DNA from: Bryoerythrophyllum caledonicum
Lineage: Eukaryota; Streptophyta; Bryopsida; Pottiales; Pottiaceae
Direction: 5' to 3'
Assembly: GCA_963971425.1 (NCBI GenBank)
Contig: OZ020524.1
Coordinates: 14,511,845-14,575,844 of the forward strand
Length of the DNA: 64,000 bases
The notes beneath the pieces are model-generated. The model did not search any database and was not told the origin of the DNA. It was given only the letters and a program-made list of their open reading frames with translations. Each line of letters starts with the position of its first letter. Position 1 is the first letter of the stretch. This document shows, piece by piece, positions 38,891 to 50,503 of the stretch. The position numbers and the translations under genes were made by a program.

Positions 38891-39142
38891 TGTGGTCATA
38901 GAAAGACTCAAGTGGTGCATCCGCCTCTGAAATGTCAGCCCATCATGATGTTTGGATGGCAGACATGAACCCTCTTCTCAATCCTATTGTCAGGGAAGAG
39001 AAAAGTTCTTATTCTCGGTAATTCAATGGATGAAGAATCACCCACAAAAGTTTGGATGAAATGATGAACACCAAAAGACAACAACAAGATAAGCGAAGGC
39101 AGAAATAAGCTTCTCAGCGCTCAAAGTCTCCCCACATCACTA
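38891..39142. other. spacer, nothing recognised
   Basis: Short spacer before the MITE pair. Confidence 0.4.
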
Positions 39143-39359
39143 CACTGATTTTGATGTTTAGTGTCATGAGCAGTAAATCACTTGTAAATGCTGTAAGTTT
39201 TAGTTTTTGATATAACTTTTTACTAAGAGCACAACAATCTACACTACTCAAAGAGGGGGATCATAGTGGACATGGTTGGTGAAAATATTCATTAAGAGTG
39301 AAAACTTATAGCATTTATAAGTCATTTACTGCCCATGACACCAAACATCAAAATCAGTG
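39143..39359 (+). mobile_element. TA-flanked palindromic MITE M1, copy 2
   Basis: 217 bp with arms CACTGATTTTGATGTTTAGT and its inverse between TA dinucleotides. The interior carries AAGAGCACAACAATCTACAC in forward orientation. Confidence 0.9.
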
Positions 39360-39517
39360 TAGACTTAGCGGACGTATTAGTTTTTCACTTGCTATTCTGA
39401 GGGTAGGTAAAGGTGAGTGAAGTTCGTCATAAGAGAAACAAAAAAGTGATGTTTTTCCAGATTTTCAGTCAGTGAAATGCGACACATTTGGAATTAAAAG
39501 CGATGCCCTTGGTAGTA

Positions 39518-39734
39518 CACTGATTTTGATGTTTAGTGTCATGGGCAGCAAATGACTTGTAAATGCTATAAGTTTTCACTCTGGATGAATATTTTTACCG
39601 ACCATGTCCACTATGATCCCCCTCTTTGAGTAGTATAGATTGTTGTGCTCTTTGTAAAAATTTATATCAAAAGTAAAAACTTACAACATTTACAAGTCAT
39701 TTACTGCCCATGACACTAAACATCAAAATCAGTG
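39518..39734 (-). mobile_element. TA-flanked palindromic MITE M1, copy 3
   Basis: 217 bp, the same arms as copy 2, but the non-palindromic centre (GACCATGTCCACTATGATCC) is inverted relative to copy 2. It is therefore inserted in the opposite orientation, about 160 bp away. Confidence 0.9.
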
Positions 39735-39736
39735 TA

Positions 39737-40450
39737 ATGAAGATCATCCGTGTAAGCAAAGCGAACCCCCCGGCGTTGTATAGTCGAAATTCGTTGACTT
39801 TCTATAAGTATAAATAGCACGTCATCCACCTCGTGGCTGCCGATCTTCACACACCGTCACGGCAATTAAGTCAACGACGTGAAGTTGGTTTGGTTCAGAA
39901 CTGTGGCCATGGACCGTGTCCGCTGCCCATGCCCGTGCCCGTGCGATGGAAGTTAAATTTAGACCCAGCATCTGCGTCATCCGCTGGCTCGTGTACGACT
40001 CACAAGAAATCAACTCAATAATTTCGAGGAGCGCGCTGCAGCAAATGAAAGTGGTGGTGATATTTTCCGTATGACTTGCTTTGGTATTTGAGTCCCGACG
40101 CCCGTCCATTTAAGGTCTCCCTCCATCTAACAAGAAATTTGCAATCCGAGCCGTCGCTTGGAACCCATGCCGAACATTGTGAGACTCGTTGACTTGGCCA
40201 GTGTTGACAATCTAGTGACATGATTTTGTAAAAGTAGCTCTGTGACTACGTGCAGGTCGTTGACCTCGACAGCCAATTCGACCAGGAAGTCTCAGTTATT
40301 CTGGCTCCTCCAGAGTTAGTACTTATCTCCAACCAGGATCGTGGGCATGTTGATTAATCACTAGAGAAAATCCTATTACCACGAGTCCAGTCACGTCACT
40401 TTCACTGCCTTTCGCTCGTGTAGAGCATCCCATGCTTGAAGACACAGGAT
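39737..40450. other. intergenic, nothing recognised
   Basis: Unassigned sequence without a supported exon. Confidence 0.4.
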
Positions 40451-40735
40451 ACTTAGGAGGCGTTAGCCAGGGCTAGTGTTTTGAGGGTTAGCCTCCCTTT
40501 TAGCCCCCTCTTACAAAGCATGTGGAAAATCTTGGGTGTCCTTTGCTAAATGGACTTTAGCCCCCAAAAATGTTCCCCTTGCCCGGGCTAAAGTTGAAGG
40601 GCTGAAGCTTCATGTATTACATAGGGCTATTTTGCCTTGTATTAGCCCCGGGGCTAATGCATCTTGCACTTCCTGTATTAGCCGGGGCTAATCCATCTTG
40701 CACTTCCTTTATTAGCCGGGGCTAATGTGTTTGTC
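40451..40735 (+). repeat. TTAGCCCC-palindrome repeat, copy 1
   Basis: Starts ACTTAGGAGGCGTTAGCC and carries several TTAGCCCCGGGGCTAA-like palindromes. A related end in opposite orientation (its inverse reads ACTTAGGACGCGTTAGCC) lies at 58657. Probably the end of a hAT-like MITE; the superfamily is a guess. Confidence 0.55.
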
Positions 40736-41226
40736 TTTGAAATGGCTTATGTGGCAATTTTTAATGCTGACAAGTGTTGCAATTACATTGAGCCAAATGG
40801 ACCAATACTTAAAAAACCTAGAAAACCAATAATAGTGGCAAAATTTTCAATTATTATAGAATTCATAATAAATACAAAAAACATATGTCACTAGTCCTAT
40901 ACCACAAGTTCTCCTCAACTACGTATCGCCTGTATCTCAACTGTAAACCAGGCTATCATCTGATCGCCCTGCCACAATGTCCACCTGCCATAAATCACCA
41001 ATTCAATAAGAAAAGCGAACTATATCTAGCAGGTAATAGCGTTGATGTTTTCAAGATACAGAAAGACCTTAAACGGAAACAACCTACACTCGTGCCCATT
41101 CTAGCGCAATTGACACAGCTCTTTGGACTCATTTGAACCGATAGAGAGAGGAATCAACTGATTTGCTACAGATTCAATCTGCAATCGTCTGTGAATGTGT
41201 GCAATAAGCATTTGAGAGAAATATAC
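40736..41226. other. intergenic; no C-terminal exon of the adjacent glycosidase found
   Basis: The region where further exons of the minus-strand glycosidase would be expected shows none of its C-terminal blocks. Confidence 0.45.
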
Positions 41227-41940
41227 CAGCTATTGCAGCACATTCTTCTGGTGTATTCACACGCAATGGAGCCTGCACCACACGCAAGAAATAGTTTTCA
41301 AATCTCTTCTTGAGAAGTGTGCAACTAATGAGAAGCTTGTTATGCTAGGGTATTACCTTGCAGCCACTTCTTGGGGTAAAGAACGCCGGAAACTCATCAG
41401 TTCCGTAACCAATCACTGTCACTCTTTGAGTTTCCTGCACCGTAAGAACACCCGCCTCAGGAAAAGTTCACTAATGTAAAATTACTCTCTGAAGGTACAC
41501 TTCAGCAGAAAGAGGTTCATAGCGCATACTAGATACTCAAGCGTCCTCGGAATATCCAGGATGGATTTGACACCAGCGCACACAACAGTAACAGCTGTTC
41601 GACCAAGTTCAGTCAAATCTGACGACACGTCCATGGCTGCAAAATTATACACACAAAGCACATCATCATCGGCGAATGAGCCACACGAAACCAGGCCTCA
41701 CAAGTGAAAAACAAGTTAGAAAGTAAACGAAGTGAACAAAGTCCACAAGTAAAATATTACGATATCTCATGAGGAACATGCTTTGTCTAATACAAAAATT
41801 CCAAATGCATACAAATGAGCATATGATAGGAAAATTTTACTTGTTTCACCCTCTCGATGGACGCCCCCAATGCCACCAGTTACAAAAACATTGATTACAT
41901 CTTGTGCAGAAATCTGGGCTTCAAACGCAACAGAGCTGGA
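41227..41940 (-). pseudogene. PUMY: truncated pseudouridine-5'-phosphate glycosidase gene
   Basis: The enzyme family (IndA/YeiN; PUMY in plants) splits pseudouridine monophosphate into uracil and ribose 5-phosphate. Four minus-strand exons join in frame: 41940-41841, 41636-41530, 41434-41357 and 41272-41227. They read the family's central blocks: VFVTGGIGGVHREGET, then [15 protein letters not shown] and [16 protein letters not shown], then DEFPAFFTPRSGCK, then APLRVNTPEECAAIA. All junctions have GT-AG signals and phases fit. The N-terminal third and the C-terminal part (expected after the donor at 41226) are not found in the window, so it looks truncated rather than a working gene. The exons themselves have no stop. 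Confidence 0.8.
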
Positions 41941-42119
41941 CTAACTTGGCGACATCTTGCACTCCTCTATCTCTTTCGTCACCTTCTTTCGTCACCTGCA
42001 CACGAGCTTAGGGTTTTTCAGTACCTCCAGCACGGGTGATGATCACAGGACTCCGAGATGGAAAACACTCAATCCAGGATCATACCTGACTCAAAGGACG
42101 TTTGTGAAGCTTGAAGATG

Positions 42120-42560
42120 AGGCGAGACCAACGCTCCAAACCAACGCAGCGCCACTGTCTGCTCGTTCGCCTGAACAAACGATCACATCATGGTCAGGAT
42201 CTGAGTCACTATCACATAGAAGGATGAATTAGATTGTCTATTCAAGATGAGCAGACCTGAGTTTCAACTCCTCCTTCAGAGTCGGAGCCAGAATCACCTT
42301 CACCAGCCATCAATCGTCTCTAAGCTACGTCGTCGTCGTGTGACCAATCTATAAAACATCCGAAAAAACCAACAAATAAGAAAAAGAAAAACATAACCTA
42401 GTAACAATATGTGATGTCAAAACTGCAGAAAAAAGAGTGTGTGCATACCAGGAGGAGCGGCTCCCGGACGCGATCCGGACTTAGATGATTGGGAATTCGT
42501 AATCCCAGCAGCATCCAGTCTCACCAACGTCATAAGCGACGGAGACGCAGGATCATCATC
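42120..42560 (-). pseudogene. protein-like exons upstream of the glycosidase fragment, unknown
   Basis: On the minus strand an acceptor at about 42560 opens DDPASPSLMTLVRLDAAGIT up to a GTATGC donor. A second stretch after TTTTATAG reads DWSHDDDVA, an in-frame TAG, then MAGEGDSGSDSEGGVETQ. A third reads DSDPDHDVIVCSGERADSGA. The acidic, Ser-rich composition and splice signals suggest real former exons. They do not match known glycosidase N termini, so this may be a different captured gene. Confidence 0.35.
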
Positions 42561-42695
42561 TGCAAGCAACCAAGGGGTTCACGGTATGAATAGGGTTTGG
42601 GTCGAACTTTAGGGTTTAGGTGTGGAGGAGGACCTGGGAGGTGGAGAGCGAGGCGCGCGGAGGCGAGGAGTTTGTTGTGCAAACCAATCCATCTA

Positions 42696-43048
42696 AGGTA
42701 AGCCCCCCTAAAACCGACAAGTTAAGGAATGTGCACATATGGAGAGAGGAGAGAATTATACTATTTTTTTCAGTGATAGCCAATAGAATTACAATTCCAA
42801 CCCAAGTGATTTCATATTTTTTCAATGAAAATTGAATTAGTTATGAATTTTCAAACTGTGCAGCCATGTTTAGTGGGTGGCCATCAGTAGGTACCCCCCA
42901 TAACCAACAACCAAAAGTAAGGGTCTTGACTAATAGCTAACCTCCACTTGGAACTGAGTTGGTGGTAATGGGATGAAAGAGGGTTGGAAATACCCCAATT
43001 TTATAGGCGTTGGCTATGGGTTTTTGTTGGTTATGGGGAGGCTTACCT
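42696..43048. mobile_element. TA-flanked TIR element, 353 bp
   Basis: AGGTAAGCCCCCCTAAAACC at the left and, inverted, AGGTAAGCCTCCCCATAACC at the right, with TA on both flanks. A truncated relative lies at 31071-31290. Non-coding. Confidence 0.8.
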
Positions 43049-43489
43049 TAGTTATTACATGAATATCTTCTAAGTGTTTCAACACGTTGTTGCTTTTCTA
43101 CAAAATTTTGATCTATTTGGACTAGTTGGCGCCACCAAGGTAAAGGACATCTGCCACTAGCAATATGTAGAGCTAAGTACTTTAATTTCATTTTATTTCC
43201 AAAGTCATAGTATAAAAAGGGTTCTAAGTATATTAAGAAGTAGATAATTTGTGATAATATTTACATTAAGTAGCTAAATGATTGAAAAAGAACTATTTAC
43301 ATTAAAGAATTTATATACTTTAAGAATAGGTCTAAACTTGCCCCCTTTAGTAGTAGCACACGTGCTGGTGAAATGGTGTTCGTATCAATTTAGAATTGAA
43401 TCAAGGCCTGCAATACAATTCTTGTGCATGAATTAATTTCCTTGCCCAGAAACTTCTCACCCATGCTATCCAAAAACAGGAGACAGTGT
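43049..43489. other. intergenic, nothing recognised
   Basis: AT-rich sequence without a supported feature. Confidence 0.4.
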
Positions 43490-43827
43490 GATAAAAATTT
43501 CATGTCCAAACAACAAATTCTCGGTCATAAGGAGGGTGTCAAAGTTGGAAGTGGTAAAATGGTTGTTTGCTTCATTTCTCAAAACTACACAAGTTGGTAG
43601 ATTTGGAATATTATGTTTTGTATGGATATTTTGGACTTGAATTTTTTTGCACATGTAAACAACATAAAGGTGTGTGCACTCCATTTATTTCATGGCAAAA
43701 AAAAAATTCCCATTCCTTAGGAAGGTGTTAAAGTTGGCAGCAGTGAAACTTTTCTCACAACTACCCTATGTTGGTAAATCTAACATAAACTTTGTTGTAT
43801 AGATCTCCTCCACTTGAAATTTTATAA
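43490..43827 (+). repeat. satellite fragment (same family as 27227-28542)
   Basis: Two units marked by GGGTGTCAAAGTTGG (about 43533) and GGTGTTAAAGTTGG (about 43724). Other shared words are ACACAAGTTGGTAGATTT and GGACTTGAATTTTTTTGCAC. The second unit is interrupted at about 43820 by the 3' end of the LINE. Confidence 0.75.
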
Positions 43828-43985
43828 GAAGAAGAAGAACGCCGGTCTCCGAAGGGGCCGGCATGAATAAAGTGTCTGTTCGTTCCACTACTAAGACCAT
43901 GCCCACAGGACAAGGAATTAGTAAGCTGGAACTACTTCCCTCTCTCGAGGATAGACACTATGTAACAAGAAACCAAAGAACCACA
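43828..43985 (-). repeat. LINE 3' terminal region with hairpin and (TTC)n tail
   Basis: Colinear with the SINE 3' part at 6978-7110. Shared words include CCACAGGACA, GGAACTACTTCCC versus AGAACTACTCCCC, and the GC-rich stem-loop just before the tail. It is the likely recognition site for the element's reverse transcriptase. Confidence 0.8.
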
Positions 43986-44105
43986 AGTCAACCAACCAAC
44001 CAACGAATCACAAACTAAGCAACTAGCCAACGAACTAACCACAAACCAGGCAAGTAGTCAAAAACCTTAAAACCAACTAGTCATGAAAAAAAAGGCGGGG
44101 AGAAT

Positions 44106-45131
44106 TTAGGGGGGGTCCTGTGTATCGGGGAGGGCTTGGTTGTTTTCGATTTTGCGTTTATGTAGAAGAATGGACATGGCATGTTGGATAGCTATGGTGT
44201 TAATGTTTTTAAAGGATGTTTTAATTGTTTCAATGGGTATCTTGAAGGTGTCTTCTAGAGTTTTCATAGATGGGATAAAGGTGGTGGCCCGAGCGCCGGA
44301 TGCGATTACCATAAGGGGGTCGACATTCCATCCGAGGGCGATGATGTCGTCAATAAGGGGTTGGTATTTGTCTATTTTGTTTTGGATTGTTACCGGGGAG
44401 AATCTATCGTTGCAATATGTGAATTCAATGAATTGAATGGTGTAGTCTTGGTTGACGTTATCGGGTGGTGGGTCATTGTATGGTAAACCTTTGACACAAA
44501 GGATGTCCGGTTTGAGCCTAGCGTTGCAATGACATCTTTGGGTCGTACATGAGCATGGGAGTAGGCACGGGGGGACCGTATTTTCTTGTGGATTGTTATT
44601 GAAAGTGTCGGCGTTCATTAGTATAAAACATCTCGATTTATTGTAGGAGGTGATTAGTTTTTGGACTTCCGATACCGCTTTGTTATGTCTTTTAACAATT
44701 AGGGAGTGTATGTGGTGGTTTTGGCATTTGAGTAGAACATGTAGCCATGTGTCGGGGTCCGTTGAGGGGCATATGGGGCATGTTATGGATGGAAATCTTT
44801 CTATTCCAAAGAAGAGTTGTTTACAGGCATTTCCCATGTATTGACCGGTACGGAATTTGATAAGGCATGTTATTTGTGAATCGGTGATGATGGGGTTTTT
44901 CCAAAAATTTGTAGAGAGTTCATTGTCTATGTCATTGTTGTTAGTCCACTTTTCTATGTTAGGAAAGTTGTCTGTGATTGTGTCAAGATTGTTATGTAGG
45001 TCTTGTTTTTTAAGGTATTTGCTCAGGAATCTGACCGGGCCTTTATCAGGGGTGTCTTCTTTGGAGGGCCAATCTTCTTTTTGGAAATAGTAAGGGGTGG
45101 CGTGGGCATGTTCATGTGGGTCTTTGGCATT
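44106..45131 (-). other. C-terminal CCHC finger and restriction-like endonuclease domain
   Basis: The reading continues from the RNase H frame after the TAA at 45132, beginning NAKDPHEHAHATPYYFQKED. From 44837 it contains CPIC...H...C (C20, C23, H33, C38 of the segment), then KRHN, then KPDIL, then IQFIEFTYCND, then NKIDKYQPL. This is the order of the R2-type nuclease: CCHC, (K/R)H(N/D), PD, acidic residue after a hydrophobic strand, then KxxKY. Confidence 0.75.
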
Positions 45132-45790
45132 TTAATGTGATTTTTCTCTTCCTTCTTTTGCAAGTTTATCCGCTTGTTCATTGCCATCAATATTAGCATG
45201 GACTCGGACTTTGTGGAAGGTTGTGATTTGTTCTCTTTTTAGTATCATTTGGACCATTGATTCTAGTATGATTCGGTCGGGGTGACTATTATGGAGGGTA
45301 AGATGTGTTATTTGGGTGTTTAATAAATATAGTGCGTTAATGCAATCTGTAAATATGTGCACCGGTTCATTGTTGTATTTTGTTGAGACGATTTCTAGTG
45401 TTTTGTGGATGGCCATTAGTTCTGTTGTGAGGATATTTTGCAGTCCATGTAGTCTTTTGGCTAGTTTGATTTCTTTCGTAGCGTTGTATATTCCATAACT
45501 GGCTTTTTCTTTGCGCCAAGATCCCGGGCTAATTTGTTCTGGCGGTTTAAAGGAGCCATCAGTATAGTAGCTATATTCGGGGTTAAATTTAGGTGGGGTG
45601 TTAGTTTGATACTCCGGAAGGGGTGGGGGTGTTAAGGTGTAGTTTAGTGTATTGTTATTGTAGTGTAGTTTTGACCATTTTTTGCTTCTGTTGACGGGTG
45701 TTTGCATTGGCGTTGGTGGGGCCAATTTTGTGAGTATCCGGTGTACGTTTAGAGTCTTTGCTATGGAGGAGAGTTCTTCTAGTTGTTCTT
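45132..45790 (-). other. RNase H domain of the LINE
   Basis: Motifs in order: YYTDGSFK, ILTTELMAIHKTLE, HIFTDCINAL and NIDGNEQADKLAKEG, giving the D-E-D-D catalytic set. The frame can be followed upstream to about 45850, where it meets the preceding domain by a one-base shift. Confidence 0.9.
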
Positions 45791-45826
45791 GTGTGCCTAG
45801 AGTATGATTTTGGTGGTGGATGCATA

Positions 45827-46948
45827 TTATTTGTAGAGTGGATGATTCAATTCTGGGTTTTTTAGATCTAGAGGGATGGTGGGTTCTTCATATGTTATTG
45901 AATCCGCTTCGAATATTGTGATGATGTGTGTATCGGGAAAGGGGCCCGAGTGTGGATAATTATTTTGGTACCAGTTTTTGTCTGGGGTTATGATTAGGGT
46001 GGAGGTGTGGTTTGGGTCATGTTTGGCCGCGAGGCGGGCCCAATGTAGAGCTTGTTGCGTTTCTTCTTCATTGTGTGGGTGGGCCATGCCATTACCTATC
46101 CATTTGTGGTCAAAGGCTTTGCCTAGTGATCCGAATATTTTATCTCTTTCAAAGGGGGAGTAAAATTTGTTGAGTTTGGTGGAGCATGTGACGGGGGAGG
46201 AGAAATATGAGTGTTGGATGTTGAATGTGGAGATTAGTGAATTAAGTATAGGTATGGGTAGTGTATATTGTGTAAGTTTAAGGGGGTTATTGTTTGGTAA
46301 TCTATATTTGTATCTTTGGTATAGCCAAATGACTTTGGTTTCGAACGGTTGGGTTGTTGATTCAATGTTTGTAGGGGTTTGTAGTTTAGTATTGTATTGG
46401 TTCCACAACCATGTGAGCCTAGTGATTGGGATGGTAAAAAGATGCCTTCCATCTTCTTCGTATAAGTGTGCTTGGTCTTTGTCAATTTTTATTGTGTTAG
46501 ATGAGGTAAGAGTGTCTTTTTCGGGGTTGCATTCCGTTGTGTAGATGTTTAGTAGGGGGATTATTGTGGGTGGGGTGACGGACCTTGTGTCTTGGGGTTG
46601 GTTTTGTGGGTGGTGAACTTGGATAATTTTGGTGTAGAATTTGTGTTGAGTTCTTTGATAATATTGTGTCAATATATTTGTGTTATGTGAAATGGTGTTT
46701 TGGTTGTGTCTTGGGAAGAGGTTTCTTTGGAGGAGCCATTTGTTGTAAGTGTGGTTATTGTGAGTCCATTGGCATAGATATCTAGTGTAATTGTTTTCTA
46801 TTTGGTTTTTATCTATTTCTTCCTTGTATTCGTGGTGTATGATGTTGTTAATGGGATAGGTGGTGGGGTTTTTTGAGGATGTGGTTTGGGGGGTGGGGGT
46901 GGTGTGGGTGGATCGATTGTCTGGTGATATTTCTTGGGGTGATGTCAT
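45827..46948 (-). other. chromodomain-like segment and unassigned conserved domain
   Basis: About residues 36-78 of this 373-residue stretch (HHEYKEE ... YTRYLCQWTHNNHTYNKWLL) follow the chromodomain pattern of two beta strands, a Trp after the Y-L-x-Q-W strand, and W before a helix. Further on, YFSSPVTCS and FERDKIFGSLGKAFDHKW mark a second compact domain that I cannot name. The segment is in the same frame as the RT, separated only by TAA and one codon. Confidence 0.55.
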
Positions 46949-46951
46949 TGT

Positions 46952-49130
46952 TTATAGTGATGAATGGGTCTCTAATTGTATGAGAGTATGTATGTGTATT
47001 GGTATGTGTATTGGGTGGGGGGGATATATTGGGTGACAAAAGAGTTGTCGTGCAATTTTTAGGGCACTTTTAATAAGTTTTGATGGGGTGAAGTGGTAGG
47101 TTTTAAATTCTTCATTGTTCATGATGTGTGTTCCGTTGGGTAGGGAGATTTGTTTTAGTTCGTAGATATTTTTTGTTAGGAGTTTTTGTAATAACTTTTG
47201 AGATAATTGTATGTTGAGTGTATTATGGTTTTGTGTTTCAAGAGTCCAGGCTTTTTCTAGTGTTGTTGGTTCTGTAAGAAAGTTGGGGAGAGTGCTTTTT
47301 AGGTGGACTTTTGCTACGTGTTTTAGTAAGAAGAAGGTACGTGTTATTGGTGATCTTGTACAATTTGTCTTTTTTACTCTAGGTATGTTTTCTGCCCACC
47401 CATATTGTGCGAGGATGTGATGTGTTAGGCCTTTGTATATTTTCCCAAGTCTGCCACTGTCATTTAGAGCGTTCTGGAGTTGTTCTCCTATGCATCTAAG
47501 GTATGCGTTTTTTAGTGAGAAGGCTTCTAGTCTAAAGAGGTTGTGTGGTAGTTGGGTAATTATGTTAGACATACATTTTGGCATGCCGCATACGGTTTTT
47601 TGTGTGGTAGTTATTTTTTGGCCCAATTTTTTGATGGCAGGCATTGAGTATGGTACCGCGTAGAAGCTGTATGCCACGCCCGGTCTTAAAATTGTGTCGA
47701 TTATTTTTATTTTTTGTTTCATAGTGGCCGGACAAGCTACTAGTTTTTTGCATTGTTTGATTAATTTTGTGGTGGTGGCATGAATTTGGGTTTTCCATTT
47801 TAGGGAGGGGACGAGACTTATTCCTAGATATGTATATGGTTCGTTTTGGTGTAGTACATGTATTTGTTGGTTTCGGTAATTAATGTTAGAGGTTTGTATT
47901 AGGGCTTTGAATGCGGTGGGGTTTGTTTTTGATTTATTTGGGCATCCAGTGATGGCACATTTTGGGACCCCTACATCCATACATGTCCATTTGCAGTACC
48001 TGTCTATTTTGTTAATTTGTATTTTTATGGCGTTGATTTTGTTGGTTATGGCCGCAAGGTCGTCCGCGTATGCCGTGGAGTTGATGGTGGTTTGTGATGT
48101 CCCGAATGTGTATTCATTGTTGCCTCTATCTAGCCATCTAAGTAGTGGTTCTAGGAATATAATAAATAAATATGGGCTTAGGGTATCTCCTTGTATTGTT
48201 CCCCTTTGGATGGCTATGGGTTTAGTTTTACCAAAGTGTTCTCCTATGTAGGAAGTTGAGGATTCGGAGTATATATTTCCCACTAGTGTGGTGGCGTCTT
48301 TGGGGTATCCAAGGTCCGTCATTATGGCTAAAAGTCTAGCGTGGTCAATAGAGCCGAAGGCATTTTTAAAGTCGACATACAATATAAATATGTCTTGGTT
48401 TGTAAATCTTGCATCTTCTAGTGCGGCTATTACTGTTTGGATTTGTCTAGCGGTGCTTCTTTCTGCGCGGAATCCTTCTTGACTATCATGCAGTATTTTA
48501 TGTTTTTCGCCATATGATGATAGTATTGATGTGAATGTGCTCATAAATAGTTTATAGATGGTATTGGCTAGTGCGATGGGTCTATGGTTCGGTAGCATGG
48601 ATGGATCTTTTTTTTTGTATAGTAGGATCGTTGCACTTGTTTTCCATGAAGCGGGGATTTGTCTTTGTTTGTAGCAGTGGGAGAAGAAGAGGTTTAGTAG
48701 TTTGTGGAACCTTGGGGGCATATTTTTTAGGATAGAGTTCGGTATGCCATCCGGTCCGGGGGCTTTGTTATTTCCTAGGTTACGTAGGCATGTGTTATAT
48801 ATAGCTTGTTTAAAGTATGTGTGTAGTGGGGTTTCCGGGTCTCCTCTTGTTTCTAACGTGAATCCATCTAGGTCATGCCATGGATATTGTCGTATTGCGC
48901 ATGTGCATGTAGTGCGGTGGTCCAGTTGATAGTTGCATGTGTTTACCGTAGGTGTGTTGTTTTTTGTTTGTTGGTTAAATATTTCGTTTGCAATGTCTTC
49001 TGGGCTAGTTAGTATATTGTTATATTGGTCGATGATGCAGTCTAATGGTGGGGACTCCATATTTTTTAATATTTTTCTGTTTATTTTCTTGGGGCTAGTT
49101 TCATATAGTTGTCTGTATTTGGAGATGTCT
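46952..49130 (-). other. reverse transcriptase domain of the LINE
   Basis: Contains APGPDGIPNSILK, HRPIALANTIYKLF, SQEGFRAERSTARQIQT, YVDFKNAFGSIDHARL, IQRGTIQGDTLSPYLFIIFL and TAYADDLAAIT, the standard non-LTR palm and finger blocks. The catalytic aspartates are present. One in-frame TGA at 49133 separates it from the endonuclease; it is a likely CGA to TGA change. Confidence 0.95.
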
Positions 49131-49132
49131 TT

Positions 49133-50503
49133 TCAAATGTTTTCTTGGGTATGTTTGGTGGTGATTTTTCGGGCTTGTATGTTGGCATTTTTTGCAATTA
49201 ATGCTATGTCATTTATCCATGTGTCGTGAGGTAGGTGTATGGGGAGTGGGTTAGGGATTTGTGTGTGTTGAAGGTTTTGAAGTTCATTGAGAATTGGGTG
49301 GTTTCGCCATTGGGGGTTGTTATTTACGATTCTTATGGTTTTCCGTATGGTGTGGTAAATGGTTAGATGTTTTTTCCATGTTTTAGATAGTTTCCGGGGT
49401 AAATATTCCCCTTGTTGTGATGTTCGATTTGTCATTTGTGGTATGGATTGGGCTTTGCAAGTTTGTTCAATTGTATTGGATATGTTGTTGATGAGTGTAT
49501 CTAGGGTGTGACAGGCTTCTTGCCATTGTGTTTGGGAAAGATGGTTATTAGATTCCAATTCGTTTATTAGGGAGTCAATGCGTAGTGAGTTTTCCTCAAA
49601 GAATTTTGTGTTGAATAATTCTATGTTGTTTTGTGGGATGGGGTTGAGGATACATATGTGGTCATTATTTGTGTTGGTCGGCGTACGGTTTATAAATGTG
49701 TTGTTTGGGATGTGGAGTTGTATAGGTGAGTGATCGGAGTTCAGATGAATGTTATTATTTGTTGTGGAGGTAAATGTCGTATGGTTAGTTGCACGGACGT
49801 AGAATCCATCAATTAGGCTCCAGTTGTTATAGTTATATCCTCCTTGTCTAGAGTATGTAGTGTTTGTGGGAATATAATTGAAGTTTAGATTTTCAGTAAA
49901 TTGTTTCCATTGTAGATCTATTATTTGTAGTGGTGTGTGTTGGTTTCCGTTTTGTCTACCTATGAGGGCAACGTCTCTATTGAAGTCACCACATAAGATG
50001 TGGTTGTGGTTGAGATTGTTGGTGATATGGGTGGTGATGATAGTTTTGACGTCCTCGGTAAGTCTGATGTCTTCGGGGTGGGATGGCATGTATATGTGGT
50101 GGATTAGCCATGATTGTAATGGGTGATTGGAGATTTCCATAATTTGGAGGTATGGGGATATGTTCATAGGGGTGGGGATTTTTTTAACATTGCCTGGAAA
50201 GGCGTAATTTTTGTGAATGAGGGTGAGGAGGCCCGCTCGGCCCGGTGTATATGGTCTTCTTTGTTGTATGCATCGTGTTAGGGCATGTGTATTATTGAAA
50301 ATAAGTTTGTAGTCGGGAAATAGTCTTTGTATGTATTTTGTGGATTTTGTGGCCGATATTTTTGTTTCTTGTATGACTATGAGTGTCGGTGGTGTGTTAG
50401 TGTGTATAATTATGTTTTGTAGGTTTGGGAGCGCAGTGTTTAGGGATGAGGCATTCCATGTTATTATGCTTGTGTTGTTGTTGTTCGTATGTGAGTTACG
50501 GTT
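49133..50503 (-). other. APE-type endonuclease domain of the LINE
   Basis: Blocks in order: TWNASSLNTALPNLQ, TLIVIQETK (catalytic E), HHIYMPSH, HILCGDFNRD, NNWSLIDGFYVRA and LNSDHSPIQLHI (SDH motif). All are needed for an apurinic-type nuclease and look intact. Upstream of 50503 an in-frame TAA interrupts a Pro-rich linker. Confidence 0.9.
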
